A program made the translations under genes and the position numbers. Positions 1-5,331 of a stretch of DNA of 5,331 nucleotides are shown here, piece after piece (within the stretch, counting starts at the first letter, position 1; every line of letters begins with the position of its first letter). The notes under the pieces were generated by a model. It ran no database searches. It saw only the letters and a program-made list of their open reading frames with translations, and had not been told where the DNA came from. Source of the DNA: JBCCZC01 sp039188505 (GTDB lineage Bacteria; Pseudomonadota; Gammaproteobacteria; Xanthomonadales; SZUA-38); assembly GCA_039188505.1 (NCBI GenBank), contig JBCCZC010000405.1, forward strand, positions 1 to 5,331, written 5' to 3'.

Positions 1-262
1 CCGACACCCTGATGTTCGTCGAGGGCGGCCTGATCTTCATGCGCTACACGCTGACGGGCACGAGCGACTATGCGCTCGACACGATCTACGGCGTCAACAT
101 GGAGACGGGCGATCTCATCGCGATCGGAGTTCATGCTGCGCTCGGTGAGATCGCCCGTCTCCATGTTGACGCCGTAGATCGTGTCGAGCGCATAGTCGCT
201 CGTGCCCGTCAGCGTGTAGCGCATGAAGATCAGGCCGCCCTCGACGAACATCAGGGTGTCGG
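1..262. repeat. Perfect 117-base inverted repeat with 28-base spacer at the window edge (probable foldback chimera)
   Basis: Bases 1-117 are the exact reverse complement of 146-262, so base i pairs with base 263-i without a single mismatch. The spacer is 118-145. Both arms carry the same stretch of the lipoprotein gene (codons about 1037-1076), sense on the minus strand in the right arm and sense on the plus strand in the left arm. Pairing reaches base 1, so the arm may extend beyond the window. A perfect palindrome of coding sequence with a short spacer, ending at a sequence edge, is the typical product of template switching during amplification or of assembly foldback. A real inverted duplication is possible but less likely. 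Confidence 0.97.
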
Positions 263-3200
263 GGAGCAGGTCATCCGCGTTGCTGGCGGTACCGCCCACG
301 TCGATGATCGCCGAAGCGTTGGTGATGGTGTTGCCGTCGCTGTCGAAGCCATCCACGCCGGTGACGTAGCTCTGGCCCGTGATCGCGGCGTCCACCGACT
401 CGCCGTCGGTGCGCCACACAAGGATCTTCTGCGAGTCGCCACCCATCAGGCCGGTGGCGCACCAGAGACCGTCCGCCGAGACGGCGACCGAGCTGGCGGT
501 GCCGCCGAAGCTGCCGGTGTACCAACCGAACCCGGACTGCGATCCGGCACTGATACGGTTCTCCATGAACACGCCGAGACCCTGGTTGTGAGCCTCCGCC
601 TGCGGGTACTGCTCATCGGTGTCGTCGTAGTAGTGGAAGGCCGATCCGCCGAACGACGGAGTGCCACTCCGCAGCGTCGTGAAGTCCGAATCGCTGCTCG
701 CACCAATGACGAACTCACCGCCGAACGTCGCGCCGTCCGCGTCCCCCTCCGTGTTGGAGAAGACGCCGGGCACGAACCAGCGGCCGGTCTGCGGGTTCAG
801 GATGAAGATGCCGCGGCTGCCGCTCTCGTCATAGACCTGATAGCGGGTGAAATGGTTCGCGGTGCCGGGGCTTCCGTCACGGTACTGCTTGATCCGGGTT
901 TCACCCCAGAGGAAGACGCGCGTCTGGCTGGCATCCGGGATCTGAATCCACGTCAGCTCCTGCTGCGTGTCGGTCCAGGCGAAGTTGCCGATGGTGCCCC
1001 AGAAACCCTCGCTGCCCGCCTCGGCCGGCCAGTAGCCGCCGACCGACGGGATGTTCTTGTTCGCCTTCGCGCCCGTGTCGCCGTTCGGAATGGCGACCGG
1101 AAGGATGTCGAACTGCGTCGGAAGGTTGGTGTCCATGACCGGGTCGGAACCCGACTGGGCGGAGAACACGGTGCTGGCGATGAACATCGGCACCATCGTG
1201 CCCGTGTCCTTCTGATCGTCACCCTCCAGCAGGCCCCCGGGCTCGCCACCATCCGACGCCGCCGCGCCGCGGAGGTAGACCGCCGAGTCCGGCGACACGC
1301 TCAGCGTGCGGAAGTTGTCGACCGAGCGGAAGTTGCCGGTCGACGGCGCGGTGATGTCACCGAGGTAGAAGTCGGTCTGAATGAAACGAACCGGGTGGAA
1401 ACCACGGTCGGTCGTCACGCCGGTCACCGAGCCGTTGTTCTGCGCGAACTCGGACTCGACGATGATCAGGTTGTTGGGCAGGCCGGGCGCGTTCGGATCC
1501 GGAGTGGTGAACGAGTCGTCCTGCGAGTAGCTCGCTTCCCAGCGATAGTTGCGAAGCGGCGCGGCCGGGTAACCGGTCTCGAAGTCCCTCGGCTGCTGGA
1601 AGAGCCACGGCACGCCACCGCTGCCGGTGACGCGAAGGGCGGGCCCCTGCGCCGGATACGCGGTGCCGTCCCGACCGTCGGGCAGGTTGGCCTGCGTCAT
1701 GCTCTGGGTGCTGGGGAGGGCGACCTGGATCTTGAAGGTCTTGTGGATACCGGTCTCGCCGGTCTCCGGGTGACGACCGTTCCACTCGTTGTTGCGGCCC
1801 TGGTCGTCGGTCGTGCCGGTCGGCACGAAGGCGTTGCCTTCCGGATCCTGGGTCGGGTTCATGACCTCGGCGAAGACGCGGACGCTCAGGTCGACGGTGC
1901 CGCTCATGCGCGGGGCGCCGAAGAAGCCGCCGTTCTCGCGGTCGAGGTTGATGCCGAAGTCGTCGAAGACGTTCTGGCCCGGGGTGATCTGGGCGTCATC
2001 GACACCGTCCACCCATGCGAGCTCGAACTGGAGCGGCGGCACGCCACCGCTGGCGTTCACGAAGACGAGGTAGTCCACGCCCGCGGTGCCGCCGTCGATC
2101 ATGACCGAGTCGATCACGATGTCCGGGATGCGCACGCGCATGACGTAGGCGCGACGCGCGATGACGTCGTCGACCTTCGTCGGCGTGCCCTGCGTGTCGA
2201 TCGCCTCGACGATCACGTTGTACTTGAGCGGGGTGATGTCCACGCCCGGATCGAACGCGCCGAGGAAGAACGCGTTGGTGTACTGCTCCGCCGAGAAGGG
2301 GTACTTGCGACGCTCGAGGCCGGCAGGCGGCACGACGAGGTCGGAAGTGGGCTCATAGACGTTGCTGTAGTAGTCGGAGAACAGGATCGGCTGCTGGGTG
2401 CCGAGCGTGTTGTCGCCGATGCCGATGCCATCGCTGTCGAGGAAGTCGCGACGCGAGTTCTTCGGCGGGCCACCCTGGGTCTCGGTGCGCTGGAACCAGT
2501 CGCCGTCGAGCGGGTCGATGCGACCGACCTCGCCGCGCGGGGACTGGAAGCCACCGATCTGAACCTTGGTGTTGCCGGCCTGCAGGCCGAACATGCCGCC
2601 GTCCGAGAAGTCGACCAGGAACTTGTCGCCGGAGCCGGCGGTCTCGTCCGTGTCGTCTTCGAGGATCGGCTGGCCCGTGCCGGGATCACGCGGCATGAGC
2701 GCGTCGAAGACCGACAGCTCGAGCTCGCGCGGCAGGTAGACGTTCAGGATGTTGTTGCCCGAGCCGCCCGCCGTGTTGAACGCGAACGAGAAGAACGCAT
2801 TCGGGTTGGCCGGGTTCACGAAGTCGATCACGTCCGGGAACGGCGGCAGGCTCGGATCATTCGACGTGCCCTGCGGGTTCAGGATGTTGATCCGACCCTC
2901 GGACACGATGATCTGGAAGCTCTGCTCCGCGGCGAGCGCGGGCGCCGTCGGGTCCTGCGGCGTCGTCGCCAGCTCACCCGTCGAGATCGCCTTGATCATG
3001 AAGTTGTAGGGAATCGTCGGACGCGAAATGCGCGGGAAACCGATCAGACGCGCGTTGCCCGTAAGGGCGCCGTCGTCATCCGGGAATCCATCGCCATTGT
3101 TGTCCTCGCGGTCCGGCACCAGGCTCACGCCCGGGGGCAGTTCGCCGTCACGAATCTCGAAGCGATCCGGCAGCGCCGCACCGCTCGTCGTCGTGAAGGT

Positions 3201-3371
3201 GATGACCGCGTTGTAGAGCGTGCCCGCTCCACCGTCCGGCACCGCCTGCGTCTGGAACTGGATACCGGCGACGGTCTGATTCGAACCGCCACCGCTGCCA
3301 GTGCATGCAGTCAGTAGCCCGACGGATACGAGTGCGACCCACGTGATCGCACGCCACCCAGTCTTTTGCAT
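118..3371 (-). CDS. Large secreted lipoprotein with Ig-like (He_PIG-type) domains and a propeller-like C-terminal region, 3'-incomplete
   Basis: The frame is open from an ATG at 3371 to the left edge without a stop. Below about 118 it only re-reads the foldback copy, so roughly 1,080 residues are authentic and the C-terminus is missing. The N-terminus is a lipoprotein signal: K3 and R7, a hydrophobic stretch 8-20, then lipobox LTAC with Cys23, then a Gly/Ser tether. I infer SPase II cleavage, lipidation and an extracytoplasmic location. Three segments resemble putative Ig (He_PIG) domains: 33-156 with LPPGVSL at 78-84, about 420-505 with ASGGVPPLQFEL at 440-451, and about 552-595 with LPDGRDGTAY and SGGVPW. 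An Asp-rich loop (D90, N92, D94-G95, D98) looks like a thrombospondin-3 or dockerin-type calcium loop. Later stretches (688-700, 960-988, 1038-1075) alternate strand and turn like YVTN/WD-type propeller blades (SVSPDS, AVSADG, ILVWRTDG). Only two cysteines occur, Cys23 and Cys971. No catalytic motif is seen. The start is supported by a strong ribosome binding site. The lipoprotein call is firm, the Ig-like call good, the propeller call tentative, and the function unknown. Confidence 0.88.
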
Positions 3372-3377
3372 CGGGTT

Positions 3378-3382
3378 CCTCC
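3378..3382 (-). promoter_or_regulatory. Shine-Dalgarno site of the lipoprotein gene
   Basis: On the minus strand GGAGG lies six bases before the ATG at 3371 (GGAGGAACCCGATG). This is a near-ideal match and spacing, and it fixes the lipoprotein start so that the lipobox signal peptide is at the very N-terminus. Confidence 0.9.
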
Positions 3383-3400
3383 AGAAACTCTCTCGTTTAC

Positions 3401-3421
3401 GGATGCGTTCCCAGCGCATCC
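3401..3421 (-). promoter_or_regulatory. Perfect 7-base-pair hairpin in the lipoprotein leader
   Basis: Arms GGATGCG (3401-3407) and CGCATCC (3415-3421) pair perfectly around a 7-base loop. It sits 18 bases upstream of the GGAGG ribosome binding site in the presumed 5' leader. No T-run follows it on the minus strand, so it is not an intrinsic terminator. A leader structure affecting mRNA stability or translation is possible but unproven. Confidence 0.45.
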
Positions 3422-3439
3422 AGGATCAACCACGCCGCT

Positions 3440-3470
3440 CCCTCCGTTTGTTTGAGCCCAACCGGGAGGG
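3440..3470 (-). promoter_or_regulatory. Second leader hairpin, 9 base pairs with a 2-base bulge
   Basis: CCCTCC-GTT (3440-3448) can pair with AAC-CG-GGAGGG (3460-3470), leaving bases 3463-3464 bulged and an 11-base loop. It lies just upstream of the 3401-3421 hairpin relative to transcription of the lipoprotein gene. No T-run follows on the minus strand. The pairing is seen directly; any role is inferred. Confidence 0.35.
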
Positions 3471-3563
3471 ATTGGCAGTCCTCAGATTGTGAGGGGAGGA
3501 AGCCCCGATTTCCAGACGGAATCGAAGCGTCGTTCGGAAAAAATTGGGGTCCTGCGCCGAGTC

Positions 3564-3660
3564 GACGTAAAGGTCTTTACGACAGGGACTTACGACGACA
3601 GCTCCGGCCGGCGCCCGGAAATGGGGCGTCGTAAGACATTCTGGGGCAGAGACTTACGTC
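3564..3660. repeat. Cluster of five copies of the short motif GWCGTAA(A)GWC in both orientations
   Basis: The copies are 3564-3575 (GACGTAAAGGTC), 3573-3583 (minus strand GTCGTAAAGAC), 3587-3596 (minus GTCGTAAGTC), 3628-3637 (plus GTCGTAAGAC) and 3651-3660 (minus GACGTAAGTC). The first two are the halves of a 16-base inverted repeat, CGTAAAG-GT-CTTTACG (3566-3581). The third and fourth face each other across about 30 bases around a CCGGCCGG palindrome (3604-3611). The fifth overlaps the stop codon of the membrane-protein gene by two bases. Iterated operators of a DNA-binding regulator, or a small repeat family, are both plausible. A classic terminator is not, because the A/T run at 3538-3545 is too far from the 16-base stem. 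Confidence 0.6.
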
Positions 3661-5254
3661 AGACACCCGCGTGGACGCCAGACGTCTCGAACTCGGCCAG
3701 CTCGACGTCGATCGGAAGGTCCTCTTCGGCCCCCACCCGCCAGACCAGGTCCTCTTCCCAGGCGGCCGCGCTGGGGAAGATCTGGCGCCCGCGGAAGCGG
3801 TCGACGATCAGCAGCAGGCCGAAGATCCCGAAGGCCAGGACCCGGTAGGAGACCGGCGTGCCCGGGAGCTGGTAGTCCGCCATGCCGGGTCCGCTGAGGT
3901 GCGTCAGGTAGCCCAGCATCGTCAACGACGGCAGCGCCAGCCAGGCGATTCCGAAGACCCGCACGGCGAGAATCGGGAGCAGCCAGATCGTCATCGACGG
4001 GTGCAAAACCGGCGCCAGCAGCAGCATCGCCGCCACGGCCACGAAAAGATCCGTGAGGCCGGGAAGACTGCGGGCCTGCACGCGATCGGGCACCCGAATG
4101 GCAAGGTAGGTCACGATCCCGAGCAGCAGAACGAGGCAGAGGACCTTCGCCACCAGCGGAACCAGGCTCTGTCCGGGCGCCACGATCTCCACCCCGGCGA
4201 CGGAGAGCGTGTAGTCCGCGCTCAGCTCGAGCGGGCCCAGGGCGCCCCGCACCAGATTCTCGACCAGCGAGTTGAACTCGAAGTGCCGCCACTGGTGCAG
4301 CGTGCCCTGCGCCATGTGCGCGGGGTTGGTGTCCGGTGCCAGGACGAAGGGCAGGAACGTCGAGGCGGCGACGACCAGCATGAGGATGGTCGCCATCACC
4401 CCGGCGCGCCGGACGAGGATCGGCGCGAGGATCACGAACGCGGGCCGCAGCATGACAACCGCGGCGGCGCCGATGCCGGCGAGCATGCGCCGTCCGGAGA
4501 CCAGCGCGAGCACGAGCAGCGCGAGCCCCGGCAGCACGAACGGATCGACGCCCAGCGTGCCGTAGCCTTCGATGAGCAGCACCGGTGACCAGGCGTAGAC
4601 GATGATCCACGCCAGCGGGAACTCCAGGCTGCGCAGCGCCAGGAGCAGCAGGAACGCCGCCAGCGCGTCGGCGCACAGGACGAAGAACACGTAGCCGCGC
4701 GTGTTCTGCGGTTTGAAACGATCGGCGGCCGCTCCCATCGTGAGCGCGGCCGGCGTCGCGGTGGTTCGCAGGTCGGGGCGCGCGACGTCGGTCGGGCGCG
4801 GACCGTCGGTGCTCGCGGTCATCTCGGCGCGCACCATCGCGATCCGCCGCTTCTCCTCCTCGCTCCGGAGGAAGTCCTCGGCGCTGCCGTCGAGCAGCTC
4901 CTGCGGCCGGTAGGCGTATGGGTTGACGCCCCGGTTGATCAGCCGCGCGTCGTAGCGCAGCCGCGCGTGGTCACCTTCCAGCAGCGGACCGGGCGACCCG
5001 AAGATCATCACCAGCCGCGCCAGACCGCCTATGAACAGAATGAAGAAGACGCGCGGCGGATCGCGGTGCGCGGCGATGCACGCCACGATATAGAGCGTGG
5101 ACATCACCATCGTCGCGACGACGAAGAGCAGCACCATGTCGCCGCCGGGCTGCCCGTCCACGCCGTAGTTCAGCCGGTCGGCAAACCAGACCACTCCCCC
5201 GGCAAATACGAGGAAGACGACTCCGGTCAGTCCGATCAGAAAACGGCCGAGCAC
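3659..5254 (-). CDS. Polytopic membrane protein, GT-C-fold glycosyltransferase-like (GT87/mannosyltransferase type)
   Basis: This 531-residue protein starts at GTG (5254) and ends at TGA (3659-3661). About 12-13 hydrophobic segments are visible, near 4-24, 40-62, 69-87, 187-208, 213-229, 237-253, 257-280, 286-306, 364-386, 401-417, 421-433, 434-450 and 470-485. Several landmarks match bacterial GT-C membrane glycosyltransferases, which use polyprenyl-phosphate sugars. After TM3 comes an acidic loop, E93-G-D95, followed by RYDARLINRGVNPYAYRP (100-117). Others are AWSP at 221-224, HFEFN at 324-328, and LHPSMTIWLLP at 417-427, the equivalent of the usual HPWYLLWLLP. The usual GHxD-like site appears only as GVD (235-237). 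A charged loop (118-186) separates TM3 from TM4 and is probably soluble. The tail (488-531) is acidic and hydrophilic. No alternative start or in-frame stop lies between 5254 and the window edge. The first clear internal ATG (codon 40) would remove TM1, so GTG is preferred. Its ribosome binding site is weak (GAAAG about 6 bases upstream). The family-level call is an inference from motifs; donor, acceptor and pathway are unknown. Confidence 0.85.
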   Translation of the reverse strand: MLGRFLIGLTGVVFLVFAGGVVWFADRLNYGVDGQPGGDMVLLFVVATMVMSTLYIVACIAAHRDPPRVFFILFIGGLARLVMIFGSPGPLLEGDHARLRYDARLINRGVNPYAYRPQELLDGSAEDFLRSEEEKRRIAMVRAEMTASTDGPRPTDVARPDLRTTATPAALTMGAAADRFKPQNTRGYVFFVLCADALAAFLLLLALRSLEFPLAWIIVYAWSPVLLIEGYGTLGVDPFVLPGLALLVLALVSGRRMLAGIGAAAVVMLRPAFVILAPILVRRAGVMATILMLVVAASTFLPFVLAPDTNPAHMAQGTLHQWRHFEFNSLVENLVRGALGPLELSADYTLSVAGVEIVAPGQSLVPLVAKVLCLVLLLGIVTYLAIRVPDRVQARSLPGLTDLFVAVAAMLLLAPVLHPSMTIWLLPILAVRVFGIAWLALPSLTMLGYLTHLSGPGMADYQLPGTPVSYRVLAFGIFGLLLIVDRFRGRQIFPSAAAWEEDLVWRVGAEEDLPIDVELAEFETSGVHAGV

Positions 5255-5331
5255 GGGAGTCTTTCGACTTGGAGCGGGCCGGGACTTAAGGGCGGGAGTC
5301 GGAGCGTTAGGGCAGTGTTGGGCGATGGGGC
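5255..5331. other. Upstream region of the membrane-protein gene, no gene seen
   Basis: These bases precede the GTG start at 5254. The minus frame stays open to the edge but has no ATG, GTG or TTG, so an earlier start would have to lie outside the window. An 8-base direct repeat, CGGGAGTC (5254-5261 and 5293-5300), is present and may be chance in GC-rich DNA. No convincing -35/-10 pair is visible. Confidence 0.3.

Noticed and set aside
1..262. Inverted repeat as insertion-sequence ends or a transcription terminator
   Set aside because: The arms are ordinary lipoprotein coding sequence, there is no transposase or target-site duplication, and a 117-base perfect stem is far longer than a terminator.
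12..3317. Plus-strand open frame of 1,101 codons as a gene
   Set aside because: It is in exact antisense codon register with a lipoprotein gene that has a clear signal peptide, ribosome binding site and Ig-like domains. Its composition is that of reverse-complemented GC-rich codons, and its N-terminal 35 residues come from the foldback copy.
3537..3583. Intrinsic terminator for the membrane-protein gene
   Set aside because: The 16-base inverted repeat (3566-3581) is followed on the minus strand by a T-run only after about 20 bases, and the stem is short and AT-rich. This does not meet the usual terminator geometry.
3489..3848. Plus-strand open frame of 119 codons starting in the gap
   Set aside because: It runs from the non-coding gap into the 3' end of the membrane-protein gene in antisense, has no good ribosome binding site, and contains low-complexity Ser/Arg runs.
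3671..4588. Plus-strand open frame of 305 codons
   Set aside because: It is the antisense of the membrane protein, with His/Arg/Gln/Asp-rich low-complexity composition and no recognisable domain.
3654..4676. Minus-strand open frame of 340 codons overlapping the membrane protein in another frame
   Set aside because: It is rich in Arg, Ala, Gly and Pro without domains or membrane segments, typical of an out-of-frame reading of GC-rich DNA. The 531-residue frame has coherent membrane topology and family motifs.

Overview
The window is GC-rich bacterial DNA whose codons nearly all end in G or C. It carries two genes, both on the minus strand: a GT-C-type membrane glycosyltransferase-like protein (3659-5254) and, downstream of it, a very large secreted lipoprotein (start at 3371) that runs to the left edge without a stop codon. 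The lipobox signal peptide and Shine-Dalgarno site point to a bacterium with SPase II lipoprotein processing. The Ig-like (He_PIG-type) plus propeller-like surface lipoprotein and the GC-rich codon use would fit Planctomycetota, Gemmatimonadota or similar environmental lineages. No marker gene is present, so the phylum stays open.

Layout from left to right. 1-262 is a perfect inverted repeat (117-base arms, 28-base spacer) built from the 3' part of the lipoprotein gene. It looks like a foldback or chimeric joint at a contig end. 118-3371 (minus) is the lipoprotein gene, at least about 1,080 codons and 3'-incomplete. 3372-3658 is a gene-free gap. It holds a strong ribosome binding site, two hairpins in the presumed 5' leader of the lipoprotein mRNA, and a cluster of five copies of a short motif, GWCGTAA(A)GWC, next to the stop of the upstream gene. 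3659-5254 (minus) is the 531-residue polytopic membrane protein with a GTG start. 5255-5331 is non-coding as far as can be seen.

The two genes are co-oriented but separated by 287 bases, so a shared operon is not required. Both products belong to the cell envelope: one is predicted to move sugars from a lipid carrier across or at the membrane, the other is anchored outside by lipid. No direct functional link can be shown from the sequence.

The longest plus-strand open frame (12-3317, 1,101 codons) is not a gene. It is the codon-for-codon antisense of the lipoprotein, capped at its 5' end by 35 residues of true lipoprotein sequence that the inverted repeat places on the plus strand. No new multi-gene system is visible. 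The items most worth checking are the foldback joint and the motif cluster in the gap.
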